A stretch of DNA of 64,000 nucleotides from an uncultured Lachnospiraceae bacterium (GCA_900316075.1 ONBT01000007.1:28069-92068), one strand, 5' to 3'. Shown: positions 1 through 8,591, numbered from the stretch's first letter. Notes: generated by a model not told the origin, from the sequence alone. Numbers and translations are program-made.

Positions 1-1070
1 GAATCCTTGTCTGTGAAGGCCCGGATGAAGGAACTGAAGAGGTTTTTTACCGTCGACCAGATGGTGCGCCGGCGGGCAATCTTGAAGAGAATCCGTTCCC
101 AGCCGTCGAAAGACGTGGCACCGGCCAGCGTAGTCGTGTCTTCCTCCTGCATGGCGTCAAAAATATTATTAATGAAATCAACCCGGTGGTCCATGTCCTC
201 CCCGTTGATCCAGGTGCGAAAGCCTGCATTGATGCGGGCTGCGTCCCGGTCGATCGCGTCGGTGTAGACGGGGCGGGCATCGGCGGCCAGCTGCCAGGTG
301 AAAATGTTGTGCTGGTAGCTGCCATTGCCGGTGGATTTTACGATTCGAAAGGGGATGCCGTCGGGGAAGAGCATGCCGACAATCGAATATTCGGGAACAA
401 TTTTCACGACCAGGGGGCGGACACGCTCGATCCGGCTGTCCGGCGTCCAATCGCGGCAGAGGCCGGGGCCGTCGTTTGAGTAGACCGTCGTGATGCGCTC
501 GAAAGTTTCTTCATTACAATAGGCTCCAGCGTAGACTGCGAGATTTCCTCCCTTTGAATGGCCGCCGACATAGCAGGGGCGGCGGCGCCGGACGCCTTTA
601 ATTGCGTGCTCCAGCCACTTCACTGCGGAGCGCTGGGCGGCAGTTTCCCCGCAGGCCAGGAGGAAGTCCTCTTTCCAGCCGATCACAGAAGCGTCGGTTC
701 CCCGGAAGGCGAAGTAGGCGGCCCCGTCGCTCATGGTATAGCGGAAGGCCGCAAACTGGCACTCCCGTTCGGTATCCATGATTTCCGTGTAGTCTGAGAC
801 TAATGTATCGCCAAATCGCTTGCTGGCGGCCATCAGCTGCATGAAGACGACCGGAAAGGTCACAAGGCCGCGGGTTTCGACCGCCGAAAGGTCCAGGGCG
901 CCCACCATGTCATGTATTGTCATGCTGCTGCCGCCGGAAATCCGGTCCCCTACCGGCGAGATGTCGAAGTAGGAGAGGGCAGACAGGCAGAAATTGTCGG
1001 CGATTCCGAAGGGCTGCTCGGCGAAGGTCTTGTCGCTGAAGTCGCTGAGGTAGGATAGGATGTCGGACAT
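1..1070 (-). CDS. DUF2974 (Mbeg1-like) alpha/beta-hydrolase, C-terminus beyond window
   Basis: The frame is open from the ATG at 1070 to the window edge, so the end of the protein is missing. The start follows an AAGGAG box seven bases upstream. The N-terminus reads MSDILSYLSDFSDKTFAEQP, and the middle has FAFRGTDASVIGWKEDF followed by a serine nucleophile elbow, GGHSKGGNLAVYA. RGTD plus GHSKGGN is the pattern of the DUF2974/Mbeg1-like lipase-related family, made by many clostridia as cytoplasmic proteins of unknown substrate. No signal peptide is visible. The family call is firm; an esterase or lipase activity is only inferred. Confidence 0.8.
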   Translation of the reverse strand, partial: MSDILSYLSDFSDKTFAEQPFGIADNFCLSALSYFDISPVGDRISGGSSMTIHDMVGALDLSAVETRGLVTFPVVFMQLMAASKRFGDTLVSDYTEIMDTERECQFAAFRYTMSDGAAYFAFRGTDASVIGWKEDFLLACGETAAQRSAVKWLEHAIKGVRRRRPCYVGGHSKGGNLAVYAGAYCNEETFERITTVYSNDGPGLCRDWTPDSRIERVRPLVVKIVPEYSIVGMLFPDGIPFRIVKSTGNGSYQHNIFTWQLAADARPVYTDAIDRDAARINAGFRTWINGEDMDHRVDFINNIFDAMQEEDTTTLAGATSFDGWERILFKIARRRTIWSTVKNLFSSFIRAFTDKD

Positions 1071-1089
1071 GGGGTGCTCCTTGCTATAT

Positions 1090-1331
1090 GGGGGTCAGGA
1101 ACTACAGCAAAAAATGGCTGTCAGGCGTGTACCTGCCGGCCTGGAGGGGGTCAGGTACCACAAAAGCCGCGCAGGTATTGGCGCAGATGGCTGTTTATGT
1201 AGTGGGGGACAGGTACCACTGTTGATAACTCCTGCGAGCCGCGCCGGTGCTGGCTCAGATGGGGTCAGACCCCCTCAAAAGGCTGCAGCGACTGGGCGGG
1301 AGGGTGGTCAGAGTGGCGGTTCCTGACCCCC
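1090..1331. repeat. REP-like repeat cluster 1
   Basis: A chain of modules bounded by GGGGTCAGGTACC or GGGGACAGGTACC and their inverted forms. It contains the internal phrase CTGTTGATAACTCCTG and a GGGCGGGAGGG box. It fills the gap between the divergently oriented hydrolase and ATPase genes. Confidence 0.85.
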
Positions 1332-1358
1332 ATAATTATAGCAGATGGGCCTTCCAAA

Positions 1359-1477
1359 AAATGATAAAAGATGATAAAATCAATTTCAAATGATAAAGAA
1401 TAATAAAAAACCGTGGAAATGATAAAAAATGATAAAAGATAATAAAAGAGCTTGAAAATGATAAAGAATGATAAAAA
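1359..1477 (+). repeat. Iteron-like cluster of ATGATAAA repeats
   Basis: About nine imperfect direct copies of an A-rich word, mostly AATGATAAAA with AATAATAAAA variants, lie in 120 bp. The last copies run into the first codons of the ATPase gene (MIKNDKN). The surroundings are much more GC-rich. It could be a set of protein binding sites, such as autoregulation of the downstream gene, or a slipped-strand AT tract. Confidence 0.6.
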
Positions 1478-2537
1478 TATCTATAATGACACCCAGAATC
1501 CGTTTTCTCTGGCCTTCGGCCGGGAACCTTTTGAGGTCGTTTCCCGGACTGCCCAGACACAAAAGGTAATCGATGCTTTTGAAAGAGGAGATGGCGGCAG
1601 TCAGGCCTATATTATCACTGGTCTCCGGGGGGCCGGGAAGACCGTCCTTCTGACGGAAATTTCCAGGCGCTTTGACGCTATGGATGATTGGCAGACCGTC
1701 GACTTGAATCCGAATAGGGAAATGCTGTCGACATTGATTTCCAAACTCAGCTCGACATCATCGCTGAAGGAGGTGTTTTCAAGTCTCAAGGTTTCCATTA
1801 ATATTCCTGGTGTAAGCATTTCGTTCGGAGGAAAGGATACAATTACAGATCCGGAGATGGCGCTTGAAAAAATGCTCACTGCCATGAAAAAGAAGGGCAA
1901 GCGGCTGCTCGTGACGATTGATGAGGTTGACAACCGCCCTGAAATCCGTGCATTTGCCACCACATTCCAGATGATGATCCGGAAAGACCTGCCCATGTAT
2001 CTTCTCATGACGGGGTTATATGAGAATGTCTCCGACCTGCAAAACGATAGCAATATGACCTTTCTCCTGCGGGCGCCGAAGCTTCCCCTGACTGCCCTGA
2101 GCCGGATTGGCATTATCTCTGCCTACAAGCGCTCCTGCGATGTGCCGGAAGAGACGGCAAAAGAGATGGCCGACCTCACGAAGGGCTATGCATTTGCATT
2201 TCAGCTGCTCGGTTATCTCTATTGGAACGGCAAATATAAGGATAATTCAACGGATATCGGGCGGCTGCTGCCGGAATACGACCAGCAGCTGGAGGAGTTT
2301 GTTTACGCAAAAATCTGGTCCACGATGTCCGCGGGCGACCAGGAATGGATGCGGGCCATTACGGCAAAGGACCGCTACAGGGTTTCTGACCTGCTGGCTG
2401 ATTGTGGCGCCGACAACAGCCGGTATTCCGTCTACCGCAGGCGGTTGGCCGACAAGGGCCTCATCGACGTTTCTGAGCGGGGGTACGTGAGCGCCACCCT
2501 GCCCCGCTTCGGTGAATTCATTCGAAACAGGGAGTGA
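1458..2537 (+). CDS. P-loop ATPase (AAA_16-like) with C-terminal winged-helix-like region
   Basis: A 359-residue protein starting at the ATG at 1458, with a weak AAAGAG box eight bases before it; a TTG at 1452 is the alternative. A Walker A motif, GLRGAGKT, is at residues 55-62 and a Walker B, LLVTIDEVD, at 150-158. Sensor-like text (MYLLMTGLYENV) follows. The last ~80 residues (DRYRVSDLLADCGADNSRYS, then RRRLADKGLIDVSERG) look like a DNA-binding winged helix. This layout matches archaeal/bacterial AAA_16 or AAA_14-type ATPases often carried on mobile elements. The direct repeats over its start suggest self-binding. The substrate is unknown. Confidence 0.7.
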   Translation: MIKNDKNIYNDTQNPFSLAFGREPFEVVSRTAQTQKVIDAFERGDGGSQAYIITGLRGAGKTVLLTEISRRFDAMDDWQTVDLNPNREMLSTLISKLSSTSSLKEVFSSLKVSINIPGVSISFGGKDTITDPEMALEKMLTAMKKKGKRLLVTIDEVDNRPEIRAFATTFQMMIRKDLPMYLLMTGLYENVSDLQNDSNMTFLLRAPKLPLTALSRIGIISAYKRSCDVPEETAKEMADLTKGYAFAFQLLGYLYWNGKYKDNSTDIGRLLPEYDQQLEEFVYAKIWSTMSAGDQEWMRAITAKDRYRVSDLLADCGADNSRYSVYRRRLADKGLIDVSERGYVSATLPRFGEFIRNRE

Positions 2538-2548
2538 TTTATATTATT

Positions 2549-2611
2549 ATGGAGAATGAGAATAATGTAAACCGCCGCGCCATGTTGGCTGGTATCGGAA
2601 GGGCGGAGTGA
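2549..2611 (+). CDS. 20-codon ORF duplicating the start of hflX
   Basis: This short ORF reads MENENNVNRRAMLAGIGRAE then stop. The next gene, two bases later, begins MENENNVNRRAILVGGRK. At DNA level the block from GGAGTGATT through CGCCGCGCCAT is present twice about 65 bp apart, so this is a tandem duplication of the hflX start. A GGAG lies 14 bases before its ATG, which is rather far. It may be a translated leader coupled to hflX, or just a duplication scar. Confidence 0.45.
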   Translation: MENENNVNRRAMLAGIGRAE

Positions 2612-2613
2612 TT

Positions 2614-3912
2614 ATGGAAAACGAGAATAATGTAAACCGCCGCGCCATCCTTGTGGGCGGCAGGAAGGACGGGATGGACGAGGATGCCTTCATCACGGGG
2701 ATGGACGAGCTCGCAGGGCTTTGCCGCTCGCTCGATATCGAGCCCGTCGGGGAGCTGGTCCAGAATATTATTAAGGAAGATTCTGCCACCTATATCGGTT
2801 CCGGCAAGGTGGAGGAACTGGCGGCGGAGGTCGCCGAAAAGGGGGCCGACATCGTCGTATTCAACAATACCCTGTCTCCGGCCCAGCTCACAAACCTCGC
2901 AGACGCCGTCGACACTGAAGTGCTGGACCGGACCGGGCTCATCCTGAACATCTTCACGGAAAGGGCGCGCTCGCGCGAGGCTCGCTTGCAGACCGACTAC
3001 GCCCACCTCAAGTACATGCTGCCTCGGCTGGTCGGCCTCAGAAGGAACCTTGGCCGCCAGGGCGGAACGGGCGGGTCGCTCTCAAATAAGGGCTCCGGAG
3101 AGAAGGCCATCGAGCTGGACCGGCGGAAGATTGAGAAGGAAATGGCCTCCCTCCGTCGCGAACTGGAGGACGTAGAGCGGATCCGAAGCGAACAAAGGAA
3201 GAAGCGCTCGGCATCAAGCCTCGCGCTTGTGTCGCTCGTCGGCTATACGAACGCGGGGAAGTCTTCTTTGATGAACCGCCTCCTCGCGGATTACGGGACG
3301 GCCGATGAGAAAAATGTATACACGGCCGACATGCTTTTCGCAACCTTGGACACCTCTGTCCGGCGGATCGAGCCCGAGGGGCGGCGGCCATTTCTTCTGT
3401 CCGACACTGTAGGCTTCATCAGCGACCTGCCGACGGACCTCGTGCAGGCCTTCCGGTCGACCCTGGAAGAGGCTTTGTATGCCGATCTTCTGGTCGAGGT
3501 TATAGACTGCTCGGATCCCAATTACAAGATGCATATGGACGTGACCGCCCAAACCCTGAAGGACCTGGGAGCCGGGGAGATCCCCATTATTTATGTGATG
3601 AACAAGGCGGACAAAGTCAGCGGGGACTACCCCCGGAAGGTCGGTGACCGGATTTACGTTTCTGTGCAGGAAAATCTCGGCATGGACCTGCTATTAGATG
3701 AGATCGAGAGTGTCCTCTCCGTCGGCAGCACGGTCGAGAAATTCCGCATTCCTTACAGCGACTCAGGCGTGGAAGGCGTTCTCCGGAGCGAGGCCATTGT
3801 GCAGGAATGCCGTTACGAAGCGGATGCCATCATGATTACGGCCGAAGTCAAGCCGGAAACTGCCGGCCGCCTGCGGAAATATATAATTGGGGGTCAGGAA
3901 CCACTACATTGA
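2614..3912 (+). CDS. hflX: GTPase HflX
   Basis: A 432-residue ribosome-associated GTPase that splits or rescues stalled ribosomes under stress. The HflX N-terminal domain (residues 1-190) includes GSGKVEEL and the typical LDRTGLILNIFTERARSREA, followed by a coiled linker. The G domain has G1 GYTNAGKS at 210-217, G3 DTVGF at 264-268 and G4 NKAD at 330-333. The ATG at 2614 has a GGCGGAG box five bases upstream. The last residues (GGQEPLH) and the stop codon are encoded by a REP-like repeat, so the native C-terminus has been replaced. The 5' end is duplicated just upstream. Confidence 0.93.
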   Translation: MENENNVNRRAILVGGRKDGMDEDAFITGMDELAGLCRSLDIEPVGELVQNIIKEDSATYIGSGKVEELAAEVAEKGADIVVFNNTLSPAQLTNLADAVDTEVLDRTGLILNIFTERARSREARLQTDYAHLKYMLPRLVGLRRNLGRQGGTGGSLSNKGSGEKAIELDRRKIEKEMASLRRELEDVERIRSEQRKKRSASSLALVSLVGYTNAGKSSLMNRLLADYGTADEKNVYTADMLFATLDTSVRRIEPEGRRPFLLSDTVGFISDLPTDLVQAFRSTLEEALYADLLVEVIDCSDPNYKMHMDVTAQTLKDLGAGEIPIIYVMNKADKVSGDYPRKVGDRIYVSVQENLGMDLLLDEIESVLSVGSTVEKFRIPYSDSGVEGVLRSEAIVQECRYEADAIMITAEVKPETAGRLRKYIIGGQEPLH

Positions 3913-4187
3913 CCGCCCTTCCGCCCAGTGTTTGCGCCGCTTAAAGGGGGACTGTCCCTCTCTGGGCCAGCACCAGAGCGGCTCGCAGGAGTTATCAACA
4001 GCGGTACCTGTCCCCCATTACATAAACAGTCTTTTGCTCCAACAGCAGAGCGGGTTTTGCGGTACCTGACCCTATCTGGGCCACTGTTGGAGCGGGTGGC
4101 AGGAGTTATCAACCATAGTACCTGTCCCCTACTACATAAACAGTCATCTGCGCCAACATTTGTGCGGTTTTCACGGTACCTGTCCCC
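3889..4187. repeat. REP-like repeat cluster 2
   Basis: Three or more modules with boundaries GGGGTCAGGAACC, GGTACCTGTCCCC and GGTACCTGACCC, and two copies of the GAGTTATCAAC phrase. The first module starts inside the hflX reading frame and supplies its stop codon. The last ends about 30 bp before the shikimate-kinase start. Confidence 0.88.
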
Positions 4188-4218
4188 TTTTTATGCCCTT
4201 TTTATGGGAGGAGTCATA

Positions 4219-4731
4219 ATGAACACACACGAGAATAATATAACCCTCATAGGAATGCCCGGTGTGGGCAAAAGCACGGTCGGCGTAGTTCTGGCAAAAG
4301 CCTGCGGCATGGCTTTCGTAGATACGGATCTTGTGATTCAGGAGGAGACGGGTCTCTTACTGCAGGAGATTATTGACCAAAAGGGCTTGGACGCTTTTGC
4401 GGAAATCGAAGAGGACGTCCTGAGTCGCCTGGACGTGCATGGGTCGGTCATCGCGACCGGAGGGAGCGCGGTCTATTCCGACAAGGCCATGAAGCATCTC
4501 GGCTCTACCGGTCCCATCGTCTACCTCAGGGCCTCCTGTGAGGAAATCATTTCCCGTATTAACAATCTGGATAGCCGGGGCATCGCCCTGAAGCCCGGCT
4601 ACACCCTGGAAACTCTCTACGCCGAGCGAGTTCCCCTCTATGAGAAGTACGCAGACATCACGGTAGACAGCTTTAGCGTTGCCGCCACGGTCGCCACGAT
4701 CCGCGAGGGGGTCAGGAACCTTAATCGGTAA
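4219..4731 (+). CDS. aroK: Shikimate kinase-like protein
   Basis: A 170-residue P-loop kinase, a normal length for shikimate kinase, which phosphorylates shikimate in aromatic amino-acid synthesis. The ATG at 4219 follows GGGAGGAG. It has Walker A GMPGVGKST near residue 13, the DTD shikimate-contact motif (FVDTDLVIQ) and ATGGSAV, where typical enzymes have GGG. The lid region has SRGIALKPGYTL rather than the usual RPLL, and the tail ERVPLYEKYADITVD is typical. The altered GGG and lid mean another small-molecule kinase is possible. The final residues (GVRNLNR) are read from a REP-like repeat. Confidence 0.72.
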   Translation: MNTHENNITLIGMPGVGKSTVGVVLAKACGMAFVDTDLVIQEETGLLLQEIIDQKGLDAFAEIEEDVLSRLDVHGSVIATGGSAVYSDKAMKHLGSTGPIVYLRASCEEIISRINNLDSRGIALKPGYTLETLYAERVPLYEKYADITVDSFSVAATVATIREGVRNLNR

Positions 4732-5118
4732 CTTCTGCCAGCCGCGCAGGTGCTAGCCCAAAGGGGGACAGGAACCCTGAAAGCCGCACTGGCTTTAGGC
4801 TGGCGGACAGTTTATGTAAAAGTGGACAGGTACCATCGTTGATAACCTCTGGCGGCCGCGCCGGCGCTGGCTGAGAGGGGGACAGGAACCCTGAAAGCTG
4901 CACAGGCGTTGGAGCAAAGGACAGTTTATGTAGAGGGGGTCAGGTACCGCTGTCGATAACTCATGTAGCCCGCATCGGCGCTGGATTTGCCGGTACCTGT
5001 CCCCATCAAAGCCCCGTGGTTGCTGAGCGGGAGGGCAGTTGAAGTAGCGGTACCTGACCCCGAAAATGGGAGCCCCTGAGAGGCCGGTAATTGGCTGAAG
5101 TGGTGGTTCCTGACCCCC
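4707..5118. repeat. REP-like repeat cluster 3
   Basis: A long cluster (about 410 bp) of at least five modules with GGGGTCAGGAACC, GGGGACAGGTACC, GGTACCTGTCCCC and GGTTCCTGACCCC boundaries. The phrase GACAGTTTATGTA recurs between modules. It begins inside the shikimate-kinase frame and ends 30 bp before the SEC-C gene. Confidence 0.88.
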
Positions 5119-5148
5119 TATATAACCCCCTATATAAGAAAGGATATT

Positions 5149-6747
5149 ATGAAACGAAATGACGTTGCAATGCCGGCTCCGCTGGTAGGAGATGCTTTTT
5201 ACATTTATCTTTGTAGTTCGTGGAAAGGCCCAAAAAAGGAAAAGGATGCCTTTATGGGAGAGCTGCAGAAACTCCTGAATGGGCCTGCGGTACCACCTTT
5301 ACAGGATCTGCTGACATTTTTCGGGAAGCATTACAAGATTCTCGGCAGTCCCTTGGACCGGGCGGAGGCTGCCGTTAACCTGCTTCCATTGCGTCTTTAC
5401 GCGCTGGCGGGGCTTTCCGATTTATATGCAGAACTAACCGATGAGCGCTTGAAGGAACTGGAGAAGCGATGGGAAAAGTCGTATCAGGCCGTCTGCAAGG
5501 CGCATAATGGGCATCCCTCTGGTGTTCAGGAGCTGGCGGGCCTGTCGGATGAAGAACAGGAAGCCTTCGCGTCGCTTTGGCAGGGGGATACCCTTCGGGG
5601 GAAAAAGGAGCGTAATGAGGTCTTTTCTTCCTTTGCGGCCTGCTATCCTGACCTGGAAGAACTGTACTTCAACTGCTTGTTTGAGCGGGAAGAGCTTTCC
5701 ATTTCCGATGATAATGTGCGTATGGCCTTTGACCGCCTGAAGAAATACAAGCGGGAACCGGGGCTGCTTTCTATCCGCCTGGATTTTGCTATTGAGAAAA
5801 AGGACGAGAAGGAGGCGGCGGATACTGCATTATTATTCTATGAAGTGTTTTTGCGCCACCACTACGCAGGTGCCTGGGAAGATACCGCGGACGCGCTGAG
5901 CCGCTATCTGCAATTGATTGACAGCCGGAAGGCACAGAAGCAGTACGGACTCAGGGAATATCTGCAGCACGCGAAAAAGGTCTTTGCAAACCTTCCGGCG
6001 ACTGCCGGCATTATGCTTGTCGGGTTGGTTCACGGTCGGCCGAAGATGAAGTGGACGGATGGGCGGATCAATGACATGTATCATCTGCTGATTCGCGGCC
6101 TTACTCTGCCGGACGGGGCAAGAGCGCTTTCCCAGGACCGGTGGATTGAAGAAGTGTATTTCTGGTGCGATGAGCTTGTGGCGACGCATACGCCCCTGCA
6201 GGGAAGAATGCTGCAGGCTTGCCTTTCCAACCTCCTCCTGTTTGCTTCCCTCAGGCTGGAGGATGAAGAAGCCCGGAAGAAATTCCGTTTCCTGCTTTCA
6301 TTTGTGCAGGAATACGATTTCTTTCATGATGATAATAATGAAAAATCCCTCTACAACCAGCTGGAAGAAAATTATGAGATCGCCCGGATCGAGTCGGACA
6401 GCCGCTTTTCGCCGGCCTTCCGGAAGGCCGTCCTCACCATGCATGACGACGGGGAGGCCATGGGAGTTATATATAAAGAGACAATCAGCGAACCTGAAAA
6501 AGGGCGGGTCTTGAAGAATGAGTATCCCCATATTGATTTTGCACTGCAGGATTTCCTCGCGGAAGCGGCGGCAACGCTGCGTGAGGCGGCTGGGGATATA
6601 GCGGATGAGTCAGATGACGAGATTCTCTACCCCTTCGGCAAGCCCTATGTGCGGGAAAAGAAGAAGATCGGCCGCAACGCTCCCTGCCCCTGCGGCAGCG
6701 GCAAGAAATTCAAGAACTGCTGCATGGGCAAGGGCATCTACGATTGA
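5149..6747 (+). CDS. Large protein with C-terminal SEC-C zinc motif
   Basis: 532 residues, ATG at 5149 after AGAAAGGA. The C-terminus, IGRNAPCPCGSGKKFKNCC, is a SEC-C motif: a CxCx8CC zinc site first known from the end of SecA and often found alone on unrelated proteins as a binding module. The remaining ~500 residues are helical and charged, with no motif I recognise and no membrane segment or signal peptide. It stands alone between two repeat clusters. Only the SEC-C tail can be named. Confidence 0.75.
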   Translation: MKRNDVAMPAPLVGDAFYIYLCSSWKGPKKEKDAFMGELQKLLNGPAVPPLQDLLTFFGKHYKILGSPLDRAEAAVNLLPLRLYALAGLSDLYAELTDERLKELEKRWEKSYQAVCKAHNGHPSGVQELAGLSDEEQEAFASLWQGDTLRGKKERNEVFSSFAACYPDLEELYFNCLFEREELSISDDNVRMAFDRLKKYKREPGLLSIRLDFAIEKKDEKEAADTALLFYEVFLRHHYAGAWEDTADALSRYLQLIDSRKAQKQYGLREYLQHAKKVFANLPATAGIMLVGLVHGRPKMKWTDGRINDMYHLLIRGLTLPDGARALSQDRWIEEVYFWCDELVATHTPLQGRMLQACLSNLLLFASLRLEDEEARKKFRFLLSFVQEYDFFHDDNNEKSLYNQLEENYEIARIESDSRFSPAFRKAVLTMHDDGEAMGVIYKETISEPEKGRVLKNEYPHIDFALQDFLAEAAATLREAAGDIADESDDEILYPFGKPYVREKKKIGRNAPCPCGSGKKFKNCCMGKGIYD

Positions 6748-6750
6748 AAA

Positions 6751-7165
6751 GGGGGGTCAGGTACCCTGAAAGCCGCACTGGCGTTAGGTCAGCGGACAGT
6801 TTATGTAGAAGGGGACAGGTACCCCTGTTGATAACTCCTGCAGGCCGTGCCAGCACTGACTCAGATGGTACCTGACCCCATCAAAGGATTGCTGGCGGTG
6901 GGCTGGCGGACAGTTTATGTAGAAGGGGACAGGTACCACTGTTTATAACCCACGTCACCCGCACCAGCACTGGCTTAGAGTGTACCAGTCCCCCTCAACC
7001 GCCCGCGGCTGCTGAGCGAGAGGGCAGTAGAAGTGATGGTACCTGACCCCCGGAGAGACTACCCCCTGAAAGGTCGGCGGATGGCTGTTTTGACGGTTCC
7101 TGTCCCCCATAGAGGCCCTCTCCAGAAGGGCTGGCGGGCCGTTGTTTTTGCGGTTCCTGACCCCC
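6751..7165. repeat. REP-like repeat cluster 4, downstream of and inside the RAYT gene
   Basis: About 415 bp of modules with GGGGTCAGGTACC, GGGGACAGGTACC, GGTTCCTGTCCCC and GGTTCCTGACCCC boundaries. The right half (6995-7165) is also the 3' end of the transposase reading frame on the minus strand, where each boundary translates as a GGQEP or GGQVP block. Confidence 0.88.
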
Positions 7166-7774
7166 GGGAAGGCCCCCGGCCAGGGGCTCCATCTTTGCCA
7201 TTTCGCGAAGAATTTCCTCGTCGATGACAGTCGGAATTATAGGGCCCTCCACAAATTCCCGGTACTTGCGCTCCGGGTGGGAGCTTCCGAACAGGCTCAA
7301 AATCAGATCTGACGAGGCGAGAATATTATTCTCATACTCAATATATCCGCGATAGCTCGAGTATTGGTAGGCGGCGGGGTTCTGCACCATGCCGGCGCTG
7401 ACCGGGTTCAGGTGGATGTAGCGCGACGCCGTCAGCAGGTAGCTTTCGTCCGTAATCATGTAGGACAGGTAGCGCGACTCGAACAGGTGCCCGGTCGCCG
7501 TCTTTGCCCGGTTGAAATAGATGGCATAATTCATCTGCAGAAATTTCATGCACTGCCAAACCGGCGTCTCGGCCGTCCGAAGCAGCAGATGATAATGATT
7601 GCTCATGAGGCAGTACGCGAGCACCTCGCAGTCATAGCGAATCGTCATTTCCATCATCAGCCGCAGAAATTTCTGATAATCGAACCGCGTCAGAAACAGC
7701 GTCGACCGGTGCACGCCCCGGTTCATGATGTGCAGAACGGCGCCTCTTTCCCATTCTCTTCTTGTTCTCCCCAT
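6995..7774 (-). CDS. REP-associated tyrosine transposase (RAYT, Y1_Tnp family)
   Basis: The product is 259 residues from the ATG at 7774, which has an AGGAGG box. The Y1 transposase/IS200-like core is clear: IMNRGVHRSTLF near residue 17, the HxH metal site SNHYHLLL at 59-65, GHLFESRY at 95-102 and the catalytic-tyrosine region SRYIHLNPVSAG (Tyr119). RAYTs are domesticated single-strand transposases that mobilise short palindromic REP/REPIN sequences. Repeats of one family lie on both sides, so this is the obvious candidate for the enzyme acting on them. After about residue 190 the protein is made of repeat-encoded GGQEP blocks, so the original C-terminus seems to have been overwritten. Confidence 0.9.
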   Translation of the reverse strand: MGRTRREWERGAVLHIMNRGVHRSTLFLTRFDYQKFLRLMMEMTIRYDCEVLAYCLMSNHYHLLLRTAETPVWQCMKFLQMNYAIYFNRAKTATGHLFESRYLSYMITDESYLLTASRYIHLNPVSAGMVQNPAAYQYSSYRGYIEYENNILASSDLILSLFGSSHPERKYREFVEGPIIPTVIDEEILREMAKMEPLAGGLPGGQEPQKQRPASPSGEGLYGGQEPSKQPSADLSGGSLSGGQVPSLLLPSRSAAAGG

Positions 7775-8105
7775 GGTGTCCTCCTTTTTTGCGCGTGTAC
7801 ATTGCCGGAAGCGGAGTCTGTGAGACGTTACATGAATAATGTAAACACAGAAATGAGCGTACGGAAGTTTAGCCTTCACAAGAATAATGCAAAAGAAACG
7901 GAAACTCCGCCTGGGGCAAGTACACTAAACAATAATAACAACAATCACTTGATGGAAATTCTGCTGCGGACCCGCAGCCGACAAATGAACCCCTGCCATA
8001 GAAATCAGATGTGTTTTATGGCGAAACAATACTATGCGGCGGGAGGTTTGTCAAGTAGAAATTTTCCGGGAAGGAGAGGGGGAAAAGGAGAGGGGGAAAA
8101 TCAGC
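7775..8105. other. Spacer upstream of the transposase
   Basis: About 330 bp with no convincing gene. It holds the transposase ribosome binding site, one TGAATAATGTAAA motif at 7833, a nearby AGAATAATGCAAA and an A-rich stretch with AATAATAACAACAA near 7930. The change from AT-rich to GC-rich sequence near 8100 marks the start of a second repeat family. Confidence 0.5.
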
Positions 8106-8184
8106 TTCGCTCGCCCACGGCTCGCCCACGGCTCGCTCAGATACTCTCGTCCTGCCTCGCTCGCCCATGGCTCGCTCAGATACC
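8106..8184 (-). repeat. GAGCGAGC repeat family, two units
   Basis: Read on the minus strand, two units contain GAGCGAGCC(A/G)TGGGCGAGCG, each preceded by GTATCT. One has an internal duplication of GCCGTGGGCGA. The block abuts REP-like cluster 5 directly. The same family occurs at 12487-12632. Confidence 0.75.
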
Positions 8185-8185
8185 C

Positions 8186-8426
8186 GGGGTCAGGAACCAC
8201 TGCCGAAAGTAGCTACAGCCCTTGCCAGCTCTGGCCCGGAGGGGGACAGGAACCCGAAGAACCGCTTTAGCGCTGGTTTAGCGGACTGTTTATGTAGTGG
8301 GGGACAGGTACCAATGTTGATAACTCTTGGCGACCGCACCGGCACTGGCTTTGATGGTACCTGACCCCCTCTAAGACCCGCCGGTACTGGGCGGGAGGGC
8401 GGTTGAAGTAGTGGTTCCTGACCCCC
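8186..8426. repeat. REP-like repeat cluster 5
   Basis: Four boundary motifs (GGGGTCAGGAACC, GGGGACAGGTACC, GGTACCTGACCCC, GGTTCCTGACCCC) enclosing the GTTGATAACTC and GGGCGGGAGGGCGG phrases. It lies between the transposase and the secreted-protein gene. Confidence 0.87.
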
Positions 8427-8455
8427 TATACGCCCGTCAGCTCCCTGTTCCAGCC

Positions 8456-8474
8456 TTTATACCGCTGGTATAAA
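8456..8474. promoter_or_regulatory. Perfect palindrome upstream of the secreted-protein promoter
   Basis: TTTATACCGCTGGTATAAA is an inverted repeat with 8-bp arms and a 3-bp centre, ending 14 bp before the -35 box. Its size and position fit an operator or activator site. Confidence 0.55.
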
Positions 8475-8488
8475 AGCGCCGCGAGGCC

Positions 8489-8516
8489 TTGACAGGGCCG
8501 AATCCTCTGCTAAAAT
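8489..8516 (+). promoter_or_regulatory. Sigma-70-type promoter of the secreted DUF5648 protein
   Basis: A consensus -35 TTGACA (8489-8494), a 16-bp spacer and a -10 TAAAAT (8511-8516), about 75 bp before the start codon. Confidence 0.75.
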
Positions 8517-8591
8517 TAATTGTAGCTGGGCCCGGGGGTACTGACCCGCCGTCGGGTGACAGTTGTTTCTAGAAAGGAAGGAAACAGAAGA

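Noticed and set aside
1060..1326. Plus-strand frame across repeat cluster 1 with many Gly residues
   Set aside because: It is a translation of the repeat itself (GGQ-type blocks) and has no family resemblance.
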